NCBI RefSeq assembly: GCF_020618415.1 | Contig: NZ_CP085345.1 | Location: 2,294,001-2,358,000, forward strand | Direction of reading: 5' to 3' | DNA length: 64,000 nucleotides | Source: Cupriavidus sp. MP-37 | GTDB lineage: Bacteria > Pseudomonadota > Gammaproteobacteria > Burkholderiales > Burkholderiaceae | Shown here: positions 26,722-38,419 of the stretch, in pieces | Layout: every line of letters starts with the position of its first letter | Position numbering within the stretch: position 1 is the stretch's first letter | Made by a program: the position numbers and the translations under genes | The notes under the pieces: generated by a model | Told to the model about the DNA's origin: nothing | The model's input: only the letters and a program-made list of their open reading frames with translations | The model's database searches: none

Positions 26722-27065
26722 GGATTTCCTTGGGGATTGCGCAATTGCGCAAGATGTCGCGGCAAGGGGCAGCCATCCGCGGGCCAGCCCGGGGGCTGGC
26801 GCGGATACGGTTCAGGTGTTCAGGGGACGCGGCCGCGGCGGTAGTGGCTGGGCGGCCGCTGCAGGGCATGGCGTGCCGCCAGTCACTACGGCTGCGGCGC
26901 GGGTGAATCGGGGCGGGGCATGGCTGTCATGGTCCTGGCGCTGAACGGCTGCGCTGACCCCGCGATTGTCGCCGTGGCCTAGGGTTTACCTCAAGGCGGG
27001 GCGTTGAATAGTGGTTATCAGCCGGCGCGAATATTCCTGGCCGGCTTTCAGTTCAGGCCCTTCGT
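26722..27065. other. Gene-free stretch upstream of the molybdenum oxidoreductase operon
   Basis: No coding frame is supported. It contains a perfect 16-base palindrome beside the operon start and a GC-rich hairpin-forming section (about 26780-26810); nothing recognisable follows toward 27065. Confidence 0.65.
26737..26752. promoter_or_regulatory. Perfect 16-bp palindrome before the oxidoreductase operon
   Basis: TTGCGCAATTGCGCAA, centred about 23 bases upstream of the large-subunit ATG. This is the size and symmetry of a dimeric repressor operator. Confidence 0.5.
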
Positions 27066-29552
27066 TCAGGCCTTCGGCCGCACCGAGGCCGGATCGTAGG
27101 GCGCGCGCAGGTGCACGCGTGCGGGCAGCGGGGCGCCGGCGAGGTCGACGTGGTAGGTGCCGGCTTCGAGCCACGCCGCATCGGCCGGCCCGTCCTCGCG
27201 CGCCAGCAGTGCCATGCCGACCGGGCAGCCCAGCGTATGGCCGAAGGCGGCGGAACTGAGCGAGCCCACCGCGCGCACGCTGCCGTCGGCGCCGGTGCGC
27301 AGCACGGCCTCGCCGCCCCACAGCATGGCGTCGCTGGCGCCGTCCACCGTCACCACCACCATGCGCCGCGTGGGCGCGCCCGCCTGGCGCAGTTGCAGCA
27401 GCGCTTCACGGCCGCGGAAGTCGATGCCGCTGGCCAGCTTGCAGGCGAACGACAGTCCCGCCTCGAACGGGTTGACCGACGGCGACAGCTCGCGGCCCCA
27501 GGCGCGATAGCCCTTTTCCAGCCGCAGCGACTCGATCGCGTAGTAGCCGGCGTTGACCAGGCCGAGCGTGCGGCCGGCCTCATGCAGGGTCTCGTACACG
27601 CCCACCGCGAATTCCACCGGCACGTACAACTCCCAGCCCAGTTCGCCCACATAGGTCAGCCGCGTCGCGCGCACGGTGGCGTAGCCGAGGTCGATCTCGC
27701 GCGAACTGCCGAAGGGAAAGCCCTCGTTGGAGAAATCCGCGCGCGACACCTTTTGCAGCAGCTCGCGCGAGCGCGGCCCCATCACTGCCAGCACCGCGTA
27801 CTGGCCGGTGACGTCGACGATCACGCAGCGCTGGTCCGCGGGGATCAGCCGCTCGATATAGCTGAAGTCGCGCGTGGTCTGCGCCGACCCGGTCACCACC
27901 AGGTACTGGTCATGCGCCAGCCGCGTCACGGTCAGGTCGGACTCATAGGTGCCGCGCTCGTTGAGCATCGCGGTATAGACGGTTTGTCCGGGCGGCACAG
28001 ACACGTCGTTGCTCATCACGTACTGCAGCACCGCCTCGGCATCGGCGCCCTTGACCAGGTACTTGGAGAACGAACTCATGTCGAACAGCGCTACGCCTTC
28101 GCGGCAGGCGCGGTGCTCGGCGCCGCTCCAGGGCAGCCAGTTCTGCTGGCCGAAGGCGTATTCGATCTGTGGCGATGCCCCCGGCGGCGCGAAGAAGTTG
28201 GGCCGCTCCCAGCCCATCTTGCTGCCGAAATTGGCGCCGGCATCGCGCAGCTGCGCATACAGCGGGGAACGGCGGAACGGTCGCGCGGTCTCCAGTTCAC
28301 GGTTCGGCCACGGCATCGCGTAATGCAGCCCGAGCGTTTCCTTGACGCGGTCGTGCAGCCAGGTCTGGTTGCCGTTGAAGCCGGCGAAGCGGCGGATATC
28401 GACCGGCCACAGGTCCATGGTCGGCTCGCCCGCGACGATCCATTCGGCCAGCGCCATGCCGGCGCCGCCGGCCGAGGCGATGCCCATCGAGTTGAAGCCT
28501 GCGCCGACGTAGAAGTTGCGCAGCTCCGGCGCCTCGCCCAGGATGAAGTTGTTGTCCGGGGTGAAGGATTCCGGGCCGTTGTAGAACTGCTTGACCTGCG
28601 CGGTTTCCAGCGCCGGCACGCGCACCAGCGCGTTTTCCATCAGGATCTGGAACTGGTCCCAGTCATCGGGCAGCAGCTGGAATTCGAACGGCTCGGGGAT
28701 GCCCTGCATGCCCCAGGGCTTGGCGTCCGGCTCGAAACCGCCCATCACCAGCCCGCCGACTTCCTCCTTGAAGTAGATGAAGCCGTCGGGGTCGCGCATC
28801 ACAGGCAGGTCGGGACGCACGCCGGCAATGCGCTCGGTGACGATGTAGTAGTGCTCGGCCGAGTGCAGCGGCACGGTCACGCCGCACATCTGCCCCACCT
28901 GGCGCGCCCACTGTCCCGCGCAATTGACCACGATCTCGGCTTCGATGCGGCCCTCGTCGCCGGCCTTGTTGCGCCAGCTGACGCCGGTGGCGCGGCCATC
29001 GCGGCTATGGATCGCGGTGATCCTGGTGTCCTGCGCAATGCGGGCGCCGCGGCTGCGCGCGCCGCGCGCCAGCGCCTGGGTCAGGTCGGTCGGGTTGGCC
29101 TTGCCGTCGCCCGGCAGCCAGACCGCGCCGAGCAGGTCGTCGGTGCGCATCGCCGGCCATAGTTCACCGGCCTGCGCGGGCGAGATCACCTCGCATTCCA
29201 CCCCGTAGGCGCGCGCCACCGCCGCGGTGCGGCGCAATTGCGTCATGCGCTCTGCGGTGCGCGCGACCGACAGCGAGCCGCATTGCTTCCAGCCGGTGCC
29301 GAGGCCGGTTTCCGCTTCCAGCTCGCTGTAGAGCTGGGTGGAATAGCGGATCAGCCTGGTCATGCTTTCCTGCGAACGCAGCTGGCCGACCAGCCCGGCG
29401 GCGTGCCAGGTGGTGCCGCACGACAGCTGGCCTTGCTCGAGCAGCACCACGTCGCTCCAGCCGGACTTGGTCAGGTGGTAGGCCACGCTGCAGCCGATGA
29501 TGCCGCCGCCGATGATGACGACGCGGGTTTGTGCGGGGATGGCAGGGGACAT
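27066..29552 (-). CDS. FAD-dependent sarcosine/dimethylglycine dehydrogenase-like protein with GcvT domain
   Basis: 828 residues. The N-terminal half is a DAO-type FAD domain (VVIIGGGIIGCSVAYHL, GTTWHAAGLVGQLRS, with the flavin-linking region of this group). The C-terminal half from about residue 430 is a GcvT-like tetrahydrofolate-binding aminomethyltransferase domain (LFDMSSFSKYLVKGADAE, YRAWGRELSPSVNPFEAGL). The family demethylates N-methylated glycines, moving the one-carbon unit to tetrahydrofolate. The ATG at 29552 gives the right length; a GTG at 29606 adds 18 unlikely residues. It is a single-gene unit; the exact substrate is open. Confidence 0.87.
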   Translation of the reverse strand: MSPAIPAQTRVVIIGGGIIGCSVAYHLTKSGWSDVVLLEQGQLSCGTTWHAAGLVGQLRSQESMTRLIRYSTQLYSELEAETGLGTGWKQCGSLSVARTAERMTQLRRTAAVARAYGVECEVISPAQAGELWPAMRTDDLLGAVWLPGDGKANPTDLTQALARGARSRGARIAQDTRITAIHSRDGRATGVSWRNKAGDEGRIEAEIVVNCAGQWARQVGQMCGVTVPLHSAEHYYIVTERIAGVRPDLPVMRDPDGFIYFKEEVGGLVMGGFEPDAKPWGMQGIPEPFEFQLLPDDWDQFQILMENALVRVPALETAQVKQFYNGPESFTPDNNFILGEAPELRNFYVGAGFNSMGIASAGGAGMALAEWIVAGEPTMDLWPVDIRRFAGFNGNQTWLHDRVKETLGLHYAMPWPNRELETARPFRRSPLYAQLRDAGANFGSKMGWERPNFFAPPGASPQIEYAFGQQNWLPWSGAEHRACREGVALFDMSSFSKYLVKGADAEAVLQYVMSNDVSVPPGQTVYTAMLNERGTYESDLTVTRLAHDQYLVVTGSAQTTRDFSYIERLIPADQRCVIVDVTGQYAVLAVMGPRSRELLQKVSRADFSNEGFPFGSSREIDLGYATVRATRLTYVGELGWELYVPVEFAVGVYETLHEAGRTLGLVNAGYYAIESLRLEKGYRAWGRELSPSVNPFEAGLSFACKLASGIDFRGREALLQLRQAGAPTRRMVVVTVDGASDAMLWGGEAVLRTGADGSVRAVGSLSSAAFGHTLGCPVGMALLAREDGPADAAWLEAGTYHVDLAGAPLPARVHLRAPYDPASVRPKA

Positions 29553-29645
29553 GATGGTCAGCGCGCGGGGCGAAGGCGGTGGAGGATGATTGCCATGGTA
29601 TGCCACAAAACGCCAATAAACAACGCAAAACGCAACAACCGGCGC

Positions 29646-30497
29646 TCAGCGCGCCAGCTGCAGCGTGACGATCCCCGCCAGCACCAGCGCGGTAGCCAGC
29701 ACGCGGCGGCGGTCGAAATCCTCGCGCAACAGGAAGTGCCCCAGCAGCGCGGCGAAGATCACGCTGGATTCGCGCAGCGCCGCCAGCTTGGCCACCGGCG
29801 CGAGCGTCATGGCCCACAGCATCAGCGCATACGAGCCCACGCGGTTGATGCCGCCGATGCCGGCGCGCTTCCATTCGGTGCGCAGCAGCGCCAGCAGCGC
29901 CGTGCCGCGGCGGGCAAAGGCATAGCCGGGCATGAACACATGCGACATCGCCTGTAGCCAGACGATGTAGGTCAGCACCTCGCCATGGCGCTTGACCGCG
30001 GTGCCGTCGATCACGGTGCCGCCCGCCAGGCAGGCCCCCGCCAGCAGCGCGAAGCCGAGCAGGTCGGGCGCCTGCCGGCGCCAGTGCACCAGGCTGACCA
30101 GCCCCAGGCAGATCAGCGCGATGCCGGCATAGCCGCCCGGCCCCAGCCGTTCGCTGCCGCTCAGCAACAGCAGGATCGTCACCATCATCGGCGCCGAGCC
30201 GCGCATCAGCGGATAGGCCTGGCTGAAATCGCCGCGGTTGTAGGCGGCCACCAGCGACAGCTTGTAGACCACCTCCAGCGCCACCGTCGCCAGCAGGAAC
30301 GGCCACACCTGCGGCGCGGGCAAGGGCACCAGGAACAGGAAGGGCAGCGCCACCAGCAGGCAGAAGGTATCGATCAGCGCCATCGACGACAGCCGGTCGC
30401 CGCCGATCTTGACGATGGCGTTCCACGACGCATGCATCAGCGCCGACAGCATCACGGCGGCAAAGGCAAGGCCGTGGAAATCAGGGGGGAAGGACAT
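29646..30497 (-). CDS. EamA/DMT-superfamily transporter
   Basis: 283 residues with about ten membrane helices in two EamA repeats (LMHASWNAIVKIGGDRLSS at the start, FAALLGHFLLREDFDRRRV near the end). The start at 30497 (MSFPPDFH) follows a GGAAG-like site; the longer frame runs through a REP repeat. DMT proteins carry metabolites, often amino acids or their derivatives. It lies 93 bases upstream of the sarcosine dehydrogenase-like gene, same strand, and may import or export a methylated amine; this is inference. Confidence 0.82.
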   Translation of the reverse strand: MSFPPDFHGLAFAAVMLSALMHASWNAIVKIGGDRLSSMALIDTFCLLVALPFLFLVPLPAPQVWPFLLATVALEVVYKLSLVAAYNRGDFSQAYPLMRGSAPMMVTILLLLSGSERLGPGGYAGIALICLGLVSLVHWRRQAPDLLGFALLAGACLAGGTVIDGTAVKRHGEVLTYIVWLQAMSHVFMPGYAFARRGTALLALLRTEWKRAGIGGINRVGSYALMLWAMTLAPVAKLAALRESSVIFAALLGHFLLREDFDRRRVLATALVLAGIVTLQLAR

Positions 30498-30553
30498 GAA
30501 AGAGGGTTGTTGTTCTTTGATCTGCCGCTGCATTCGTACGCCCGCTTGTTTGC

Positions 30554-30756
30554 TCCCCTCCGCCGCTTGCGGGAGAGGGGCGGGGGTGAGGGCGGGCGTG
30601 TGGCAAGCATGATGCGTTTGCACTTCGTGGTGGCTCTGGCCCTCACCCCAACCCTCTCCCGCAAGCGGGAGAGGGAGTACCCAAGCGGGATTTGAATGGC
30701 CTGTGGCACTTGGTCATGCCGCTGGCTTTCTCCCCTCTCCCGCAAGCGGGAGAGGG
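30554..30756. repeat. Three REP-like palindromes
   Basis: Copies at about 30554-30580 (one arm diverged), 30652-30675 and 30733-30756 fill the 295-base gap between the EamA gene start and the phnW end. The middle copy is preceded by CACCCCAACCC (30644-30654), the same junction sequence into which the IS110-family element has inserted at 40012. Confidence 0.88.
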
Positions 30757-30792
30757 GAGCTTGCTGCCAGCGATCGGGGAAAGCTCAGCCTA

Positions 30793-31926
30793 TCAAGCCG
30801 CCTCCGCCAGCTGCGCCTGCATCTCGATCCCCATCTCCCGCAGCACCTCGCCGATCGCCGTCACCACGTTGCGCATCTCGTTCTCGTCGATCGCGCCGAT
30901 GCAGCCGACGCGGAAGGTCTCCACCTGGGTCAGCTTGCCGGGGTACAGGATGTAGCCGCGCTCGCGCACCTTGCTGTAGAAGGTCTTGAAGTCATAGCGC
31001 GCATCCGCCGGCGCATGGAAGGTGACGATGATCGGCGCCTGCACCGCCGCCGGCAGGAAGGCGCGGAAGCCCAGCGCCGCCATGCCCTGCACCAGCGTGT
31101 CGCAGTTGCGGCGATAGCGCGCGCCGCGCACCGGCTGGCCGCCTTCTTCCAGGAACTGGTCGAGCGCGGCGCGGAACGCGGCTACCACGTGCGTGGGCGG
31201 CGTGAAGCGCCACTGCGTGGTCTTCTGCATGTAGACGTACTGGTCATAGAGGTCCAGCGCCAGCGAGTGGCTGTTGCCCTGGCTGGCTTCCAGCACGTCC
31301 TTCCTCACCAGCACGAAGCCCATGCCCGGCACGCCCTCGATGCACTTGCCGGTGGCCGCCACCAGCGCGTCGAACGGCATGGTGCGCGCATCGATCTCGA
31401 TCGCGCCGAACGAACTCATGGCATCGACGATCAGGCCCTTGCCGAGCCGCTGGCACAGCAGCGCGATGTCCTGCAGCGGGTTGAGCACGCCCGCGCCGGT
31501 CTCGCAGTGCACCTGCGCCACGTGCGTGATCGACGGGTCGCGGCGCAGCGCTTCCTCGATCAGCGCGGCGCTGGCGGGCTGGTCTTCCGGGATCGGCAGT
31601 TCCACGCAGGCGCGCCCGAGCACCTTGCAGATCTTCAGGATGCGCTGGCAGTAGGCGCCGTTCTGCGGCACCAGCACCTTGCCGTCGCGCGGCACCACGT
31701 TGGCGATCGCCGCCTCCACCGAGAAGGTGCCGCTGCCCTGCATCGGCACGCACACGTGGGTGCCTTCGCCGTGGACGATGCGCACGAGGTCGTCGCACAG
31801 GCTGCGCGTGATGGTGTTGAAGGCGGCGTCCCACGAGCCCCAGTCGCGCAGCATGGCCTGCTTGGTGGCGAGCGAGGTGGTCAGGGGGCCGGGGGTCAGA
31901 AGGATCGGGTCGTTGCCGCGGATCAT
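30793..31926 (-). CDS. phnW: 2-aminoethylphosphonate-pyruvate transaminase
   Basis: 377 residues, the PhnW length. It moves the amino group of 2-aminoethylphosphonate to pyruvate, giving phosphonoacetaldehyde and alanine. Fold-type I PLP marks are [28 protein letters not shown] (the aspartate that contacts the pyridine) and the PLP lysine in [14 protein letters not shown]. The start is preceded by AGGAG. It is the last gene of the leftward transport operon, 49 bases after the permease gene. Confidence 0.95.
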   Translation of the reverse strand: MIRGNDPILLTPGPLTTSLATKQAMLRDWGSWDAAFNTITRSLCDDLVRIVHGEGTHVCVPMQGSGTFSVEAAIANVVPRDGKVLVPQNGAYCQRILKICKVLGRACVELPIPEDQPASAALIEEALRRDPSITHVAQVHCETGAGVLNPLQDIALLCQRLGKGLIVDAMSSFGAIEIDARTMPFDALVAATGKCIEGVPGMGFVLVRKDVLEASQGNSHSLALDLYDQYVYMQKTTQWRFTPPTHVVAAFRAALDQFLEEGGQPVRGARYRRNCDTLVQGMAALGFRAFLPAAVQAPIIVTFHAPADARYDFKTFYSKVRERGYILYPGKLTQVETFRVGCIGAIDENEMRNVVTAIGEVLREMGIEMQAQLAEAA

Positions 31927-31975
31927 GTTGAGCTCCTGATTGGGAAGGCGTGGAAAGGGAAAGTCAGTCGGATCG

Positions 31976-33799
31976 TCAGTCGTTGGCCTGGCCCTGGCGC
32001 CAGGCCTGGGTCTTGCAATCGAGCACGCGTTGCAGCAGGTAATAGAGCAGGCAGGCGCCGGCGGAAGTCAGCACCACCAGCGTGGCCATGGCCGCCGCAG
32101 GGCCGATGTCGCCGGACTCGTCCAGGTTGACGATCTCGACCGAGGCCAGCTTGGTGTCGGCGCCGTACAGGAACACCACCGCCGAGACCGTGGTCATCGC
32201 ATTGATGAACAGGTAGCGCGAGATCTCCAGGATGGCGGGCAGGCAGGCCGGCACCGTGACCTTGAAGAAGGTCTTGTAGAACGGCACCTTGAGTGATGCG
32301 GAAACGGCCTCGAACTCGCTGTCGAGCTGCTTGAGCGCGGTCACGGCGGTCAGGTGGCACGATGCGTAGTAGTGGACGATGGTCACCAGCACCAGGATGC
32401 CCAGGGTCTGGTACAGCCCGTGCAGGGGATTGGCCTGCGGCACGAAGAAGAAGATGTAGCCCAGCCCCAGCACCAGCCCCGGCACGCCCATCGGCAGCAC
32501 CGCCATCAGCCGCACGAAGCTGCGCAGCCAGTCCATGCCGCGGGTTTTCTCCAGCAGGTAGGCGGTGGCGAAGATGAACACCGGCCCGATCACCGCGGCC
32601 AGGCCCGCCATGCGCAGGCTGTTCAGGTAGGAATCGACCACGCCGCCCTCGACCAGCCCGACCCGGTAGTGGTTCAGCGACAGCGAGAAGTTGTACGGCC
32701 ACAGCTTGACGAACGACGCGTACACCGCCATGCCCATCACCGCCAGCATCAGCGCCGCCATCAGCCAGCAGAACACCGCCATGGCCAGGTCGAAGCGCGG
32801 GCTGCGGCGCGGCACATAGGGCACCGAGCGCGCCGACATCAGCGCCATCTGGCGGCGCTGCACACGCGCGTCGACGCAGTAGGTCACGGCCACCGGCACC
32901 AGCAGCATCAGCGACACCACCGCGCCCTGCGAGAAGTCCTGCATGCCGATCACCAGCTTGTAGATATCGGTCGCCAGCATGTGGAAGTTGCCGCCGATCA
33001 CCTTGGGGATGCCGAAATCCGAGATCGCATAGGTGAACACCACCATGGCGGCGCTAACCAGCCCGTAGCGCGCGCCCGGCACGGTGATGGTGAAGAACTT
33101 GCGCACGGTCGAGGTGCCGAGCGCGTCGGCGGCTTCATACAGCCGCGCGTCGGTCAGCGACAGCGCCGTGATCAGGATCATCAGCGCATGCGGGAAGGTG
33201 GCGAACACCAGCGAGGCGACGATGCCCAGCGGCCCGTAGATCTGCGTGGTGCCCATCCACGGCTTGAACAGCCCCTGGTTGCCGAACCAGAAGATGAACG
33301 AGATCGCCGCCAGCAGCGAGGGCGCCAGCAGCGGGATCAGCGCCAGGTTGCGCAGCAGCCCCTTGCAGGCAATGCGGCTGCGCGTCAGCGCATAGGCAAA
33401 GCCGAACGCCAGCGGCACCGTGAGGCAGGTGGCCAGCGCCGAGACCCACAGGCTGTTCCACACCGAGCGCAGCAGCGCGGGCGACTCGAAGTAGGCGCGG
33501 AAGTGCGCGATGCCGGCGAGGGTGCCGTCGCGGTTCTGCACGCTCTTGGCCAGGATCATCACCATCGGCGCCAGCACGAAGCAGGCCAGCGCCAGCGCGG
33601 CCAGCGCCAGCAGCGCGTAGGCGAGACGGTCGGTCCAGTGCGCGCGCACCGAGGTGGCGAGCAGCGCCGGCGATGCCGGCGGCGTGGGCTGCGCGCCAGG
33701 GTTGGCAGGCCCCGTCGTCACGCTGGACGAGGCGGGGGAGAGGGTATCGGTAGCCGGCAGGGTGGCAGACGTGGTGGCCGGCGCCGCAGTGAGGCTCAT
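31976..33799 (-). CDS. Fused 2-aminoethylphosphonate ABC transporter permease (PhnU and PhnV in one chain)
   Basis: 607 residues with about twelve membrane helices, made of two FbpB-like permease halves. Each half has an EAA loop that docks to the ATPase: [18 protein letters not shown] in the first, [17 protein letters not shown] in the second. The ATG at 33799 overlaps the TGA of the ATPase gene as ATGA; an ATG at 33805 is an alternative. In Salmonella, PhnU and PhnV are separate proteins, so this is a fusion. The N-terminal 50 residues are a Ser/Thr/Ala-rich cytoplasmic leader. Confidence 0.9.
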   Translation of the reverse strand: MSLTAAPATTSATLPATDTLSPASSSVTTGPANPGAQPTPPASPALLATSVRAHWTDRLAYALLALAALALACFVLAPMVMILAKSVQNRDGTLAGIAHFRAYFESPALLRSVWNSLWVSALATCLTVPLAFGFAYALTRSRIACKGLLRNLALIPLLAPSLLAAISFIFWFGNQGLFKPWMGTTQIYGPLGIVASLVFATFPHALMILITALSLTDARLYEAADALGTSTVRKFFTITVPGARYGLVSAAMVVFTYAISDFGIPKVIGGNFHMLATDIYKLVIGMQDFSQGAVVSLMLLVPVAVTYCVDARVQRRQMALMSARSVPYVPRRSPRFDLAMAVFCWLMAALMLAVMGMAVYASFVKLWPYNFSLSLNHYRVGLVEGGVVDSYLNSLRMAGLAAVIGPVFIFATAYLLEKTRGMDWLRSFVRLMAVLPMGVPGLVLGLGYIFFFVPQANPLHGLYQTLGILVLVTIVHYYASCHLTAVTALKQLDSEFEAVSASLKVPFYKTFFKVTVPACLPAILEISRYLFINAMTTVSAVVFLYGADTKLASVEIVNLDESGDIGPAAAMATLVVLTSAGACLLYYLLQRVLDCKTQAWRQGQAND

Positions 33800-34941
33800 G
33801 CGCATGCGTGGCGGAAGATTCGGATACGGTCAGCGGGAATGGCCAGGCGCAGCCGGTCGCCGGTGTGCGGGCGCAGCTCGTGCAGGTCATTGAGCGAGAG
33901 GTCGGCATAGAGGGCGCCACCGGAGGCGCTGGCGGCGCCCGTTGCCGCGGGGGCGGCTTCGGGCAGCCGCAGCGTCAGCCGCGAGAAGGCGCCGAGGAAC
34001 TCGATCTTGTCGACGGTGGCTTCCAGCACATTGGGGCCATGCTGTTCGATGCCGCGCACGCAGACGTCTTCGGGGCGGAAGAACACCTGCACGTCCTCGT
34101 CGGGACAGCAGCCCGGGGGCGCGGCGCAGCGCATGCGCACGCCGCCCAGGTGCAGCTCGCCGTTGCCGCAGACACGCGCGCCCAGCATGTTGGTCTTGCC
34201 GACGAAGTCCGCCGCGAACGGCGTGGCCGGGCGCTGGTAGACCTGCGCCGGGGTGCCGACCTGCTCGATCGCGCCCTGGTTCATCACCACGATGCGGTCG
34301 GCCATCGACAGCGCCTCTTCCTGGTCGTGCGTGACCAGGATGGTGGTGATGTTCAGCCGCTGCTGCAGCGCGCGGATCTCGCTGCGCAGGCGCACCCGCA
34401 CGCGCGCATCGAGCGCCGACAGCGGCTCGTCCAGCAGCAGCAGCCCGGGCGAAGTCGCCAGCGCGCGCGCAATCGCCACGCGCTGCTGCTGGCCGCCCGA
34501 CAACTGCGCCGGATACTGGTTGCCGCGATCGGGCAGTCCCACCAGCGTCAGCAGTTCGGCCACGCGGGCGCGGCGCTGGTCGCGCGGCATGCGCCGGTTG
34601 ACCAGGCCGTAGGCGACGTTGTCAGCCACGGTCAGGTTGGGGAACAGCGCGTAGGACTGGAACACGATGCCGTAGTCGCGCTCCATCGGCGGCAGCGTGG
34701 AGATATCGCGCCCGCCCTGGTGGATGGTGCCGGCGTTCTGCGATTCCAGCCCGGCGATGATGCGCAGCAGCGTGGTCTTGCCGCAGCCCGACGGGCCCAG
34801 GAAGCAAAGCAGTTCGCCCTGGCGCACGTCCAGGTCGATATGGTGGAGCGCGACGAAGGCGCTGCCGCCGCCGCCGAAGCGCTTGTGGATGCCTTTGAGG
34901 CTGAGGTAGGTCTCGGCCGTGGATGTAGAGGTCGTCTGCAT
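33796..34941 (-). CDS. phnT: 2-aminoethylphosphonate ABC transporter ATP-binding protein
   Basis: 381 residues. Walker A GPSGCGKT, Q-loop VFQSYALFP, signature LSGGQQQR, Walker B LLLLDEPLSALD and the switch histidine TILVTHDQEEA are intact. The C-terminal 130 residues form a TOBE domain. It powers the fused permease encoded directly downstream, with a four-base overlap. The binding protein gene is 85 bases upstream. Assignment as PhnT rather than iron or spermidine transport rests on the phnS-phnW context. Confidence 0.9.
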   Translation of the reverse strand: MQTTSTSTAETYLSLKGIHKRFGGGGSAFVALHHIDLDVRQGELLCFLGPSGCGKTTLLRIIAGLESQNAGTIHQGGRDISTLPPMERDYGIVFQSYALFPNLTVADNVAYGLVNRRMPRDQRRARVAELLTLVGLPDRGNQYPAQLSGGQQQRVAIARALATSPGLLLLDEPLSALDARVRVRLRSEIRALQQRLNITTILVTHDQEEALSMADRIVVMNQGAIEQVGTPAQVYQRPATPFAADFVGKTNMLGARVCGNGELHLGGVRMRCAAPPGCCPDEDVQVFFRPEDVCVRGIEQHGPNVLEATVDKIEFLGAFSRLTLRLPEAAPAATGAASASGGALYADLSLNDLHELRPHTGDRLRLAIPADRIRIFRHACA

Positions 34942-35026
34942 GGCGTTGGGGCCTGGGTTCTGTTGGGGGAGCCCGGCGCCTGCCCGCGCAGCGGGCCGGC
35001 GCCGGTACAGGACGGCGCTCAGGCGC

Positions 35027-36061
35027 TCAGGGCTGCTTTTCCGACTTGCTGGCGTAGCGCTTCTGCCATTCGGCCAGCACGCGCTCGCGGTTCTTGGCGA
35101 TATAGCCGAAATCGTTCTTGACCAGCATCTGCTCGTAGTTGGCCGGGATGGTTTCCACCTTCCGCGCCACGCCGGGGTAAGCCACGATGGCCCAGTCCTT
35201 GGCGAACAGCTGGTTGGCCTCCTTGCTGGCGAGCCAGTCCAGGTAGCGTTGCGCCGCCTCCATCTTCTTGGTTCCCTTGACGATGCCGGCGGCCTCGATG
35301 TCGTAGCCCAGGCCCTCCTTGGGGAAGATCATCTCGATCGGCGCGCCCGCGGCCAGCGTCTTGTGCGCGCGCAGCTCGAACGAGATGCCGATCGGGAATT
35401 CGCCCGAGCCCGCCTGCTTGCAGGGCTTGGAGCCGGAGTGCGTGTATTGGGCGATGTTCTCGTGCAGCGCGTCCATGTACTTCCAGCCTTCCTGCTCGCC
35501 GTAGAGCTGCAGCCAGGCGGTCACGTCAAGGAAGCCGGTGCCGGACGAAGCCGGGTTGGGCATCACGATGGTGCCCTTGTAGACCGGCTTGGCCAGGTCC
35601 TTCCAGGTTTCGGGGCGCGGCAGGTTGCGCTTCTTGGCCTCGATGGTGTTGAAGCAGATGGTGGCGCCCCACACGTCCAGGCCCAGCCATGACGGCGGCG
35701 TGGCCTTGTCGCTGTAGTCGCGCGTCAGCTTTTCGAAGCCCTTGGGGGTGTACGGCACGAGCATCCCCTCCTGCTTGAGCAGTTCCAGGCTCGACGCTGC
35801 CAGCCCGGCGATCACGTCGGCCTGCGGGTTGGCCTTCTCGGCCAGCGCCTTGGCGGTGATGACGCCGGTGGAATCGCGCACGTATTTCAGTTCGATATCG
35901 GGCGCCACCTTGGCAAAGCCCTCGGCATAGGGCTTGAGGGTCTCGGTCTCCCACGCCGTATAGACGGTGAGCGTGGTTTTCTGGGCCAGCGCGGTGCCGG
36001 AGGCGGCTAGCGCAAGCAGGGCGGCGGCGGTGCGCAGGGTGGTGGTGAAGGACGGTTGCAT
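35027..36061 (-). CDS. phnS: 2-aminoethylphosphonate-binding periplasmic protein
   Basis: 344 residues with a signal peptide ending in SGTALAQ (about residue 26). The mature protein is an iron-type (class II) binding fold: LTVYTAWETETLKPYAEGF, DSTGVITAKALAEKANPQADV, and MPNPASSGTGFLDVTAWLQ. AAGGAG before the ATG at 36061 decides the start; an upstream start would add six residues. First gene of the leftward phnS-phnT-phnUV-phnW operon, divergent from phnR. Confidence 0.9.
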   Translation of the reverse strand: MQPSFTTTLRTAAALLALAASGTALAQKTTLTVYTAWETETLKPYAEGFAKVAPDIELKYVRDSTGVITAKALAEKANPQADVIAGLAASSLELLKQEGMLVPYTPKGFEKLTRDYSDKATPPSWLGLDVWGATICFNTIEAKKRNLPRPETWKDLAKPVYKGTIVMPNPASSGTGFLDVTAWLQLYGEQEGWKYMDALHENIAQYTHSGSKPCKQAGSGEFPIGISFELRAHKTLAAGAPIEMIFPKEGLGYDIEAAGIVKGTKKMEAAQRYLDWLASKEANQLFAKDWAIVAYPGVARKVETIPANYEQMLVKNDFGYIAKNRERVLAEWQKRYASKSEKQP

Positions 36062-36163
36062 GGGGACTCCTTCCGGCATTGTAGGTGGAGAAATGTGTCA
36101 ATGTGGTGAATATGTTGCAATGCCGTGGGGCGTGCTGCACAACATTGAATCACCGTAAAACCC

Positions 36164-36174
36164 TTGTACTACAA
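36164..36174. promoter_or_regulatory. FadR/FCD-type GntR operator candidate between phnS and phnR
   Basis: TTGTACTACAA is a palindrome that matches the TNGTNNNACNA pattern recognised by FCD-group GntR regulators. It lies in the divergent region, about 100 bases upstream of phnS. Confidence 0.55.
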
Positions 36175-36246
36175 CACTTGCAAGACATATGCCCAACTTC
36201 CGGCGCGTTGCGTGTCACCCGTTGACCTGCGTCGATGTCTTGATTG

Positions 36247-36275
36247 TTGACAATATACAAACCGCTTGCTTTAAT
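36247..36275 (+). promoter_or_regulatory. Sigma-70 promoter for phnR
   Basis: TTGACA (36247-36252) and TTTAAT (36270-36275) are 17 bases apart, 51 bases before the phnR start. TTGTTGACAA, a near-operator, overlaps the -35 box, which would allow autorepression. Confidence 0.65.
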
Positions 36276-36325
36276 GGCAATAAGGATTTTCGATACTGCT
36301 GAATCCGTCACAAACGGGAGTGTTC

Positions 36326-38396
<2,071 letters not shown>

Positions 38397-38419
38397 ACGC
38401 ATCTACCCGGAGGAGACCC

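Noticed and set aside
24517..29162. Long plus-strand frames (728 and 683 residues) opposite the molybdenum oxidoreductase and the sarcosine dehydrogenase-like gene
   Set aside because: Same shadow effect; they resemble no family and the opposite strand carries clear domains.
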